DNA of 11,298 nucleotides, taken from NCBI GenBank assembly GCA_937916485.1, contig CALFSV010000143.1, positions 1 through 11,298 of the forward strand, given 5' to 3'. The notes under the pieces are model-generated. The model was not told where the DNA came from. It searched no databases and saw only the letters and a list, made by a program, of their open reading frames with translations. Position numbers and translations under genes: made by a program. Below, one piece after another: positions 1 to 6,804 of the stretch. The stretch comes from an uncultured Paracoccaceae bacterium. Its GTDB lineage: Bacteria; Pseudomonadota; Alphaproteobacteria; Rhodobacterales; Rhodobacteraceae. How positions within the stretch are numbered: the first letter of the stretch is position 1; each line of letters opens with the position of its first letter.

Positions 1-1028
1 GGGTCAGGGTCAGAAGTCGTGCTCTCCGGCCCTTCACCCTCGTATTCGCCCTCGTATTCGGTGGCCACGATCCGGGCGTCATATCCCTGATCCTCAAGCC
101 AGCGCCGGAACACCGAAGTATAGCCGTGGGTTACGAAGATCCGCTCGGCTCCGGTGGCCTTTATGGCGGTGTTCAACCCCTCCCAATCCGCGTGGTCGGA
201 CACGATAAAGCCCCGGTCGGCCCCCCGTCTGCGCCGCACCCCCCGCAGGGCCATCCAGCCGCTGGCAAAGGCGCTGGAGCGGTCGGCCCCGAACTGTCGC
301 GCCCATGTGCCGGACAGGGCCGAAGGTGGGGCCAGCACCATGGCCCCTATGTGGGCCTTGCGGTCGCGGCCGGGGGTGACGCGGATCGTGTCAGGCAGGG
401 CGATTCCTTGCCCGCGCAGGACGGCGTTGGTGTTCTCGATGGCCCCATGCGTCAGGATCGGCCCGATGGCCGGGTCCAGAAGCGCCATCAGCCGTTGCGC
501 CTTGCCCAGCGAATAGGCCCCCAGAAGCGAGGTTCGGCCAGCGGCGGCATTGGCGCGCCACCAGCTGTTGATCTCGGCCTTCAGGACGTCGGGGGCGGTC
601 CATTTGAAGACCGGCAGCCCAAAGGTGCATTCGGTGATGAAGGCGTGGCAAGCTACAGGCTCGAACGGGTCGGACAGGCCATCGTCGACAACCTTGTAGT
701 CGCCCGACACCACCCAGACCTCACCGCCGACCTCGACCCGGATCTGGGCCGATCCGGGGACATGGCCCGCCGGGTGAAACGAGACCAGAGCCCCGCCGAT
801 CTGCCGGGTCTCGGCATAGGGGATGGTGTCGACTGTGATGTCACCCAACCGGTGGCGCATGACGGGCGCGGCGATGGTGGTGCACAGATAGGCGCCCATA
901 CCGGTGCGGGCATGGTCGGCGTGGCCATGGGTGATCAGCGCCCGTGGCACCGGTCGCCAGGGATCAATGTAGAAATCGCCGGCCGGGCAGTAGATGCCGC
1001 GATCGGTAAAGGTCAGGACTGCGCTCAT
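1..1028 (-). CDS. Ligase-associated DNA exonuclease (metallo-beta-lactamase fold), C-terminal end cut by window edge
   Basis: The reading frame starts at the ATG at 1028 and is open to the left edge, giving 342 residues without a stop. It has the metallo-beta-lactamase/beta-CASP layout: H34-G-H-A-D-H39 (metal-binding HxHxDH), PAGH89, SGD110, an ITECTF segment at 131-136, SDH279 and THG302. This arrangement, with the IVSDHADW and HGYTSVFRRWL segments near the end, matches the ligase-associated DNA exonuclease family, in which members are about 335-345 residues long. The gene therefore probably ends just outside the window. In other bacteria the family lies next to an ATP-dependent DNA ligase, an Lhr-like helicase and a PdeM-type phosphoesterase and is thought to process DNA or RNA ends during repair; those partners, if present, would lie to the left and are not visible. 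The tail after VAT323 is acidic and contains EYEG twice. It is divergent from the aldolase, 101 bases away. Confidence 0.9.
   Translation of the reverse strand, partial: MSAVLTFTDRGIYCPAGDFYIDPWRPVPRALITHGHADHARTGMGAYLCTTIAAPVMRHRLGDITVDTIPYAETRQIGGALVSFHPAGHVPGSAQIRVEVGGEVWVVSGDYKVVDDGLSDPFEPVACHAFITECTFGLPVFKWTAPDVLKAEINSWWRANAAAGRTSLLGAYSLGKAQRLMALLDPAIGPILTHGAIENTNAVLRGQGIALPDTIRVTPGRDRKAHIGAMVLAPPSALSGTWARQFGADRSSAFASGWMALRGVRRRRGADRGFIVSDHADWEGLNTAIKATGAERIFVTHGYTSVFRRWLEDQGYDARIVATEYEGEYEGEGPESTTSDPD
37..60. repeat. Perfect 12-bp tandem duplication, two copies
   Basis: Two identical adjacent 12-mers (CCCTCGTATTCG at 37-48 and 49-60) lie inside the exonuclease frame. On the coding strand they give two EYEG units in the acidic C-terminal tail. 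Twelve bases is a multiple of three, so the duplication keeps the frame. It looks like a slippage duplication in a poorly constrained tail. Confidence 0.9.
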
Positions 1029-1129
1029 GGGGCTGAGCGTAGCGCACTTGGCGGCGCAGGGAAGGGTGCTTGGGACTTGTGCCTTTGCCCGCTCTGTGGT
1101 GGCCTGTCGCCAAAAGAGGAGGACAACCG

Positions 1130-1894
1130 ATGCGAACAGCAGGTCTCAAGGCGCGGATGGCGGCGGGCGAGGTGCTTAGCGGCACGTTCATCAAGATCCC
1201 GGAGGTTTCGGTGATCGAAGTGCTGGCGGGGTCCGGCCTCGATTTTCTGTGTCTGGATGGAGAGCATTCACCGTTTGACCGGGCCCGGATGGACGCCTGC
1301 CTGGCCGTGGCGCGGGCGCTGGATTTCCCGGTGCTGGTCCGGGTCGGCGCTGGCACGCCCGAGGCGATCTTGCAGGCGATGGATGCAGGTGCTGTGGGCG
1401 TCGTGGTGCCGCATGTGGATTCGGTTGAAAAGGCGCAGGCCGTGGCCAAGGCGGCCCATTTCGGGCGCGGCGGGCGTGGGTATGCCGGATCGACCCGCTG
1501 GGCTGGTTTCGCGACGCGGCCGATGGGCGAAATCCTCGATCAGGACGCGCAGACCATCGTCATTGCCCAGATCGAAGAGCCCGAAGGAGTTGAGGCCGTG
1601 GCCGAAATCGCGGCTGTGCCCGGCATTGATGCCCTTTTTGCAGGACCTGCCGATCTTTCGGTCGGTTACGGCGAACGCACGGTGGGGACCCCGGCACTGA
1701 CGGCAGCCCTTGCCGCCATCGGTGCGGCGACAAAGGCCGAAGGCAAGGTCTTTGTGACCTGGGTGCCCGATGCGCAGGTGGCCAAGGACTGGTCCCGGCA
1801 TGGCGTGACGATGTTCTTTGTGGCGTCAGAGCATAGCTGGATGCGCGCGGGCGCGGTTGAGGTGGCCAAGGGTATTGCCGAGATCGGCGGTTAA
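1130..1894 (+). CDS. HpcH/HpaI family class II aldolase
   Basis: A 254-residue metal-dependent aldolase of the HpcH/HpaI family (TIM barrel), which cleaves or forms 2-keto-3-deoxy acids such as 4-hydroxy-2-oxoheptanedioate, 2-keto-3-deoxy-rhamnonate or 2-dehydro-3-deoxyglucarate, yielding pyruvate plus an aldehyde. Key residues fall at almost the positions known for E. coli HpaI: H46 in LDGEHSP, R71 in LVRVG, metal ligands E149 in AQIEEPEG and D175 in AGPADLSVGYG. Length is normal for the family. The ATG at 1130 has a strong ribosome binding site (GAGGAGGA) about 7 bases upstream, so the upstream in-frame TTG near 1070 is rejected. No aromatic or sugar-acid catabolic genes lie nearby, so the substrate cannot be told from context. 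It is convergent with the hydrolase, and the two genes overlap by 4 bases at their stops. Confidence 0.92.
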   Translation: MRTAGLKARMAAGEVLSGTFIKIPEVSVIEVLAGSGLDFLCLDGEHSPFDRARMDACLAVARALDFPVLVRVGAGTPEAILQAMDAGAVGVVVPHVDSVEKAQAVAKAAHFGRGGRGYAGSTRWAGFATRPMGEILDQDAQTIVIAQIEEPEGVEAVAEIAAVPGIDALFAGPADLSVGYGERTVGTPALTAALAAIGAATKAEGKVFVTWVPDAQVAKDWSRHGVTMFFVASEHSWMRAGAVEVAKGIAEIGG

Positions 1895-1896
1895 CC
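1889..1896. other. Shared palindromic stop of two convergent genes
   Basis: The palindrome GGTTAACC supplies TAA to the aldolase on the plus strand (1892-1894) and TAA to the hydrolase on the minus strand (1893-1891). The two coding regions overlap by 4 bases. There is no room for a terminator between the genes, and I see no obvious hairpin with a T-run just inside either 3' end. Confidence 0.9.
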
Positions 1897-2847
1897 GACG
1901 CGGGCCTGGGCGGATTGCCGGACAAAATGCGCGGCCACCCGGTCGAACATCATCGCGCGTATGTCGGGCGTTTCCATCATGATCTCGTGGCGTGCGCCCT
2001 CGACCTCGACGAGCACACCGCCCGGCCAGGCCTTCATGCGGTCCCGGATGCGACCGGTGTCCACGATCGCTTCTTCCGAGCCGAGGAACGTCAGCGCTGG
2101 CATCTGTGGTGCGCCCTTTCTGGCCAGGCCCAGCATCTCGAAGAGTGATTCGTTCAGCCAGCGCAGCGATGGTCCGCCCAGTCCCATGTCCGGCTGCTGG
2201 CGCAAATGCTCTTGCAACCAGGCGAACATGTCGGGGTCGGAGGTCAGGTGGTTTTCCTCGAACGGCGTGCGCAGGACGTAGCTGTCGGGCGTCTGGCCGG
2301 GGGCCATGAGGTGGGACATCCGCAACTGTCGGCTGACCGACGACAGGGTCCAGGCGACAGGGCGCAGGGCAGAGGCCATCTGGATGCCCCACATGGGCGC
2401 TGTAAAGGCGCAGGCCTCGACCGGGAGGCCTTTGTAGAGGGAGCGTAGCCCGATGCAGCCGCCCATCGAATGGGCCAGCAAGTAATAAGGCTTTGGAAGA
2501 CCGCTGGCCCGCACATGCTTCATCATGGCGGATACATCGCGCTGGTAGTCGGAAAACGAATCAACATGCCCCAGCATCCGCGACGGGCGGAGCCTGTCGG
2601 CCAACCCTTGCCCCTGCCAGTCGATGGTGACAGTGGCAAAGCCGCGATCCCGCAGATCGCAGGCAGCCCGGCCATACTTCTCAACGTATTCAGAGCGGCC
2701 GGGGAAAAGCAGCACGGTTCCCTTGGGGGCGTCCAGTGCCCATTGCCCCACCCGGATGCGGACATCATCCGATGTCGTCAGCCAGAAGGCGGCCCCATCA
2801 GCGGGGCCGTCTGCCAGTTCGGGAAAGTATGGCGCAGTCTGGGCCAA
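1891..2847 (-). CDS. Alpha/beta hydrolase, lysophospholipase/monoacylglycerol lipase-like
   Basis: A 318-residue serine hydrolase of the Hydrolase_4 (PldB/monoacylglycerol lipase-like) group. The nucleophile elbow is AHS127MGG; the likely acid is D263 in EEAIVDT and the likely base H287 in EGARHEIM, in the expected order. The oxyanion region is LLFPGRSEYVEKYG (46-59), a typical signature of this group. No signal peptide is visible, so it is probably cytoplasmic. The start is TTG at 2847: no ATG exists upstream of the catalytic core in this frame, and GGAGGGA lies about 6 bases upstream of the TTG. Only 20 bases separate it from the SCP2 gene ahead of it on the same strand, so the two are probably one transcript; an esterase or lipase acting on acyl lipids would fit with a lipid-binding partner. 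The exact substrate is unknown. Confidence 0.88.
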   Translation of the reverse strand: MAQTAPYFPELADGPADGAAFWLTTSDDVRIRVGQWALDAPKGTVLLFPGRSEYVEKYGRAACDLRDRGFATVTIDWQGQGLADRLRPSRMLGHVDSFSDYQRDVSAMMKHVRASGLPKPYYLLAHSMGGCIGLRSLYKGLPVEACAFTAPMWGIQMASALRPVAWTLSSVSRQLRMSHLMAPGQTPDSYVLRTPFEENHLTSDPDMFAWLQEHLRQQPDMGLGGPSLRWLNESLFEMLGLARKGAPQMPALTFLGSEEAIVDTGRIRDRMKAWPGGVLVEVEGARHEIMMETPDIRAMMFDRVAAHFVRQSAQARVG

Positions 2848-2867
2848 TTCGGTCCCTCCGCTTTGGG

Positions 2868-3158
2868 TTACCCCAGGACGCCGGACAGTTTCATGGCCAT
2901 GCCCATGTCGCCGTCCACGGCAAGCTTGCCGGTCATGAAGGCGGCGGTCGGGTTCAGGTCACCCTCCAGAATCGATCTGAAGGTATCGGTATCCGCGGTC
3001 AGTGTCACATCCGCTCCGTCGTCGCCGGCATGGGCGCCGTCGCTGTCGATCATGATGGCGCCTTCGCCCTCGATGACGAATTTGGCGATGCCGTCAAAAC
3101 CCTGACCGCCCATCTTTGCATTCAGGGCTGCCACGGCCTCCTGCACAACGTCGCTCAT
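2868..3158 (-). CDS. SCP2 sterol-binding domain protein
   Basis: A 96-residue single-domain protein of the SCP-2 sterol carrier family, which binds lipids or fatty-acyl chains in a hydrophobic tunnel. Visible family features are an N-terminal helix with a KFVIEGEGAIMID strand pair, an alternating TLTADTDTF strand, and the C-terminal FMTGKLAVDGDMGMAMKL block typical of bacterial SCP2 proteins. Length is normal for the stand-alone form. The ATG at 3158 has AAAGGA about 7 bases upstream. It is the first gene of a pair with the hydrolase. Its role is not known from the sequence; bacterial homologues are often annotated only as lipid carriers. It is divergent from the TPR gene, with 69 bases between the starts. 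Confidence 0.88.
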   Translation of the reverse strand: MSDVVQEAVAALNAKMGGQGFDGIAKFVIEGEGAIMIDSDGAHAGDDGADVTLTADTDTFRSILEGDLNPTAAFMTGKLAVDGDMGMAMKLSGVLG

Positions 3159-3193
3159 TCGGATATCCTTTCTTCAATGTGATGTTGGGGGCC

Positions 3194-3221
3194 TAGTCAC
3201 GGCCGCCATGAACGCTACACT
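3194..3221 (+). promoter_or_regulatory. Candidate promoter placing the transcript start on the TPR gene ATG
   Basis: TAGTCA (3194-3199) and TACACT (3216-3221) are separated by 16 bases. They match TTGACA and TATAAT at four of six positions each. The last base of TACACT is exactly 7 bases before the A of the ATG at 3228, so transcription from this element would begin at the start codon. The absence of any ribosome binding site before 3228 agrees with a leaderless mRNA. This was judged by eye only. Confidence 0.35.
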
Positions 3222-3227
3222 TCCGGT

Positions 3228-3788
3228 ATGATGTTACGCACCTCTCACTTCAAATGTACCGTAACGGCACTTTTGCTGTCTTGGGGCATTTCCGCGCCCG
3301 TGCTGGCCGATCAGGCCCGGATCGATGATCTTTTGGGCCAGTTAAAAGAGGCCGAGCCGGGCATGGCCGAGCGGATCGCCACCGAAATCCAGTCAGAGTG
3401 GTCCAAAAGCGGTTCGCCCGCGATGGACCTTCTGTTGCGGCGCGGCCAGGACGCGCTTGAGTCTGGCGACCCGGGCCTCGCAGCCGAGCATTTGACAGCA
3501 GCCATCGATCACGCCCCGAACTTTGCCGAAGCCTATAGTGCGCGGGCCAATGCCTACTACCGGCTGGGTCTTGTTGGTCCCGCGATCGAGGATCTAAGGG
3601 TTGCCCTGCTCCTCAATCCGCAGAACTTCTACGCCCTTCGCGGCTTTGGCGTTGTTCTAGAGGAAATGGGCCGGACCGAAGATGCCCTTGCGATTTTTCG
3701 TCAGGTACACGACATCTACCCCAGTGAGCCCGGCACCGCCGAGGCAATCGACCGACTTGAACGAATGCTTGAAGGGCAGGCGCTCTAG
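3228..3788 (+). CDS. Secreted tetratricopeptide-repeat protein
   Basis: A 186-residue protein with an N-terminal signal peptide: charged start, hydrophobic core around TALLLSWGISA, and a likely signal peptidase I site VLA-DQ near residue 27. About three TPR units follow (roughly residues 65-165), recognisable by the alternating A/Y/G positions in RRGQDALESGDPGLAAEHL, ARANAYYRLGLVGPAIEDL and GFGVVLEEMGRTEDALAIF. It is probably periplasmic and acts as a protein-binding scaffold; no enzymatic domain is present. Two adjacent ATGs (3228, 3231) are possible starts. No ribosome binding site is visible before them. It precedes the helicase gene by 45 bases, but nothing in the sequence links the two functions, since one protein is exported and the other cytoplasmic. 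Confidence 0.87.
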   Translation: MMLRTSHFKCTVTALLLSWGISAPVLADQARIDDLLGQLKEAEPGMAERIATEIQSEWSKSGSPAMDLLLRRGQDALESGDPGLAAEHLTAAIDHAPNFAEAYSARANAYYRLGLVGPAIEDLRVALLLNPQNFYALRGFGVVLEEMGRTEDALAIFRQVHDIYPSEPGTAEAIDRLERMLEGQAL

Positions 3789-3795
3789 GCTTTTG

Positions 3796-3815
3796 GGCCT
3801 GCCTTCCGACAGGCC
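3796..3815 (+). promoter_or_regulatory. Hairpin just upstream of the helicase start
   Basis: GGCCTG (3796-3801) pairs perfectly with CAGGCC (3810-3815) around an 8-base loop. There is no T-run, so it is not a typical intrinsic terminator. It ends directly before the ATG at 3816 and leaves GGGGAA and the ATG at 3834 free, which favours 3834 as the helicase start. It could also act as an mRNA processing or stability element between the TPR gene and the helicase gene. Confidence 0.5.
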
Positions 3816-3833
3816 ATGAACCGGGGAACGACA

Positions 3834-6794
3834 ATGCAGGGCCAATCCCGGATCACGGCCGTTCTAGGCCCGACCAATACTGGCAAGACCCATTACGCAA
3901 TTGAACGGATGCTGGGCTATCGGACCGGCGTGATCGGTCTGCCGCTGCGTCTTTTGGCGCGCGAGGTTTATGACCGTATTGTTGCCATCCGCGGCCCCTC
4001 CGTCGTCGCCCTCGTCACCGGAGAAGAGCGGATCGTCCCGGCCCGGACCCAGTATTGGGTCTGCACAGTCGAGGCGATGCCCGAGGGAATGGGGTGCGAT
4101 TTTCTTGCCGTCGACGAAATCCAGCTTTGCGCGGATCCCGAACGTGGCCACGTCTTTACCGACCGCCTTTTGAATGGGCGGGGCCAGCACGAAACCCTGT
4201 TTCTGGGCTCGGCCACCATGCGCAATGCGATTGCCGCGCTGGTGCCCGGTGTGCAGTTCATGGCGCGGGAGAGATTTTCCACCCTGTCCTACTCCGGTTC
4301 GAAAAAGATAAGCCGAATGCCCGAGAGGGCCGCCATTGTCGGGTTTTCGGTTGATAATGTCTATGCGATAGCTGAGCTGATCCGACGGACCAAGGGCGGT
4401 GCGGCAGTGGTCATGGGCGCCCTCAGCCCCCGGACCCGCAATGCCCAGGTCGAGATGTACCAGAATGGCGACGTCGATTATCTGGTGGCCACCGATGCCA
4501 TCGGGATGGGGCTGAACCTTGATATTGCCCATGTCGCGTTTTCGTCGCTGATCAAGTTTGACGGTCATCGCATGCGCCATCTGGCAGCGGATGAGCTTGC
4601 CCAGATCGCGGGCAGGGCGGGCCGCCACATGGCCAACGGCACCTTTGGGGTGACCGGGGAGGCACCGCCCCTGGACGATGAGGTTATCGAGGCGATCGAG
4701 AACCACCAGTTCCGGTCTGTTGGCCGGCTGATGTGGCGCAACTCCCGGCTTCAGTTCGGCAATGTGACACGTCTGATCAAGACGCTTGAAGAACGGACCG
4801 AGAATCAATGGCTAACCCGCGTGCGGGAAAGCGACGATCTGGCGGCCCTTAAGGCGCTTGCTGCCGATGCCGAAGTCATGGCCCGCGCCAGTGATGGCCC
4901 GTCCGTCGCACTTTTGTGGGATGTCTGCCGGATTCCTGATTTCCGGGGGATCAGCCGGCCCGAACATGCGGGCCTTTTGACCCAGATTTTCGGGTTCTTG
5001 CATCAGCATGGGCGCGTTCCGGATGACTACATGGCCACACAGATGTCGCGCATCGACCGGACCGACGGTGATATCGATACGCTGAGCAAACGGTTGGCGT
5101 ATATTCGCACCTGGACCTATGTTGCCCAGCGGAAAGGCTGGACCCGCGACGAAACCCATTGGCGTGAGGCGACACGCGCTGTAGAAGACCGCCTGTCGGA
5201 TGCCCTGCACGGGGCGCTGACCCAAAGATTTGTGGATCGGCGGACAAGTGTTCTTGCCCGGCGGCTCAAGCAAAAGGAGGTCCTCGTGGCCGAAGTGAAT
5301 GAAAAAGGCGAAGTGACGGTCGAAGGGGAATTCCTGGGCCGTCTCGAAGGCTTCAGATTCCGTGCGGACAAGGCCGGAACACCAGATGAGGCCAAGACCC
5401 TGCGTCAGGCCACGGTGCAGGCGCTTGCACCCCAGTTTCATCTCAAGGCGGATCGCTTTTACAACGCCCCGGATACCGAGATCGATTTCACCGAACAAGG
5501 TGGGTTGATGTGGGGCGAAAGTGCAGTGGGCAAGCTGACCTCGGGCTCTGGCCCGCTCAAGCCTTTGGCCGTTCCTTTTGTCGATGAAGAGGCAGGGCCC
5601 GATGTCATCGCAAAGGTGCAGCGCCGCTTGCAGCACTTCATCGACCGCAAGATCGCTGCCGCGATGGAACCTTTGCTGGCGCTTCAGTCGGACGAAATGC
5701 TGACCGGCCTTGCGAAGGGTTTTGCCTACCGTCTGGTCGAAGGCTTTGGCATTCTCCCTCGCGGTGAGGTCGCGGAAGAGGTCAAGTCGCTGGATCAGGA
5801 CGCCCGGGGTGCTTTGCGCAAGCATGGCATTCGCTTTGGCCAGTTCACGGTGTTCATGCCGCCTCTGCTCAAGCCTGCGCCGACCCGGTTGCGGCTGGTT
5901 CTGTGGTCGCTTGCCACCGGATTGGACGAATTCCCTGAAAGCCCGCCCCCCGGGGTGGTCACCGTGCAGGCTGCAAAGGATGCCCCGAACGGCTATTTTG
6001 CCATGTCCGGATACCGTGCCGCAGGTGAACGGGCGATCCGTATCGACATGCTGGAGCGTCTGGCAGACATGCTGCGCGACAAGGATTCGCGTGGCGGGTT
6101 TGAGGCCAATCCCGATATGCTGTCCATCACCGGGCTGACGCTGGAGCAATTTGCCGAACTGATGGGCGGCCTTGGCTACAAGGCAGAACGGGGCGAGCGC
6201 GAGAAGGTTAAGCCTGCTGCTGCGCCTAAGGCGGACGCTGTAACCGACGCGGTGAGTGAGCCAGAGCCGACCGACTCTGAGAATGCGCCCGCACAAGCCG
6301 CAGAGAACGCCGACGTTGAGGTGACAGCCCAGGTGGCTGAAACCGAAGCGCCTGAAACCGATGTTTCTGAGACCAACGTTTCTGAGACCGTGCAAGCTGA
6401 GACCGCCGAACCTGAGACAGTTGCGTCGGTTGAAGTGGCGACAGACGCAGATGAGGCCAGCGCATCCGAAGGTTCGGCGCCGGAGGTTGTCAAACCAGCG
6501 GCTGAGATGGAAGTATTCTACACCTTCACATGGGCCCCTCGCGCGCCCCGCCGGGACCGCTCGCCACAAGGGCGGCGCCCTGAAGGTGGCAATCGCGGCA
6601 AAGAGGCATCCGGCGACGCACCCAAGGGCAAGGGCCCCCGGGGCAAGCCAAAGGGCAAGGGCAACAGGACCCGCGACGATGCTCAAGGCGGTCGTAACAA
6701 GCCCCAGAAGTTCGAAGCCCGTCCGCGCAAGGACAAGCCGATCGATCCTGACAACCCGTTTGCGGCCGCCCTGTCCGGTTTCAAACCCAAGTGA
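3834..6794 (+). CDS. SUV3-like DExH ATP-dependent RNA helicase with acidic/basic tail
   Basis: A 986-residue superfamily 2 helicase resembling mitochondrial SUV3, which unwinds RNA using ATP and in mitochondria serves RNA decay. Motifs in order: Walker A GPTNTGKT (12-19), motif II DEIQ (94-97), motif III GSAT (125-128), a domain-2 segment GALSPRTRNAQ (195-205), motif V ATDAIGMGLNLD (219-230) and motif VI QIAGRAGR (257-264). A conserved middle region extends to about residue 790. Residues 793-891 are Ala/Glu/Thr/Val-rich and acidic with six pentapeptide xETxx units (835-864); residues 892-902 are MEVFYTFTWAP; residues 903-986 are Arg/Lys/Gly-rich and basic, probably RNA-contacting and disordered. 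The ATG at 3834 has GGGGAA about 6 bases upstream; the in-frame ATG at 3816 has only a weak site inside a hairpin. The S4 protein follows by 10 bases, suggesting a shared transcript. Its role in RNA turnover is inferred from the family. Confidence 0.92.
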   Translation: MQGQSRITAVLGPTNTGKTHYAIERMLGYRTGVIGLPLRLLAREVYDRIVAIRGPSVVALVTGEERIVPARTQYWVCTVEAMPEGMGCDFLAVDEIQLCADPERGHVFTDRLLNGRGQHETLFLGSATMRNAIAALVPGVQFMARERFSTLSYSGSKKISRMPERAAIVGFSVDNVYAIAELIRRTKGGAAVVMGALSPRTRNAQVEMYQNGDVDYLVATDAIGMGLNLDIAHVAFSSLIKFDGHRMRHLAADELAQIAGRAGRHMANGTFGVTGEAPPLDDEVIEAIENHQFRSVGRLMWRNSRLQFGNVTRLIKTLEERTENQWLTRVRESDDLAALKALAADAEVMARASDGPSVALLWDVCRIPDFRGISRPEHAGLLTQIFGFLHQHGRVPDDYMATQMSRIDRTDGDIDTLSKRLAYIRTWTYVAQRKGWTRDETHWREATRAVEDRLSDALHGALTQRFVDRRTSVLARRLKQKEVLVAEVNEKGEVTVEGEFLGRLEGFRFRADKAGTPDEAKTLRQATVQALAPQFHLKADRFYNAPDTEIDFTEQGGLMWGESAVGKLTSGSGPLKPLAVPFVDEEAGPDVIAKVQRRLQHFIDRKIAAAMEPLLALQSDEMLTGLAKGFAYRLVEGFGILPRGEVAEEVKSLDQDARGALRKHGIRFGQFTVFMPPLLKPAPTRLRLVLWSLATGLDEFPESPPPGVVTVQAAKDAPNGYFAMSGYRAAGERAIRIDMLERLADMLRDKDSRGGFEANPDMLSITGLTLEQFAELMGGLGYKAERGEREKVKPAAAPKADAVTDAVSEPEPTDSENAPAQAAENADVEVTAQVAETEAPETDVSETNVSETVQAETAEPETVASVEVATDADEASASEGSAPEVVKPAAEMEVFYTFTWAPRAPRRDRSPQGRRPEGGNRGKEASGDAPKGKGPRGKPKGKGNRTRDDAQGGRNKPQKFEARPRKDKPIDPDNPFAAALSGFKPK
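6336..6425 (+). repeat. Degenerate 15-bp tandem repeat, six units, in the helicase tail
   Basis: Six consecutive 15-base units encode AETEA, PETDV, SETNV, SETVQ, AETAE and PETVA. Glu-Thr is invariant and the neighbouring positions vary. At the DNA level the core CTGA(A/G)AC recurs every 15 bases. Two adjacent units (GTTTCTGAGACC) share 12 identical bases. The units have diverged from one another, so the repeat is older than a fresh slippage event. Confidence 0.85.
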
Positions 6795-6804
6795 GGCGCG
6801 GCGT

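Noticed and set aside
126..1214. A 362-codon plus-strand frame opposite the exonuclease
   Set aside because: The minus strand encodes a clear metallo-beta-lactamase family protein here. The plus-strand translation is Gly/Arg/Pro-rich with no domain and would run into the aldolase.
2470..3105. A 211-codon plus-strand frame opposite the hydrolase and SCP2 gene
   Set aside because: It crosses the boundary of two well-supported minus-strand genes and has no domain or ribosome binding site that I can see.
6361..6804. N-terminal extension of the S4 protein inside the helicase frame
   Set aside because: The upstream open frame is the out-of-frame reading of the helicase low-complexity tail. S4 proteins begin only a few residues before RLDKWLW, and a TTG with a ribosome binding site fits.
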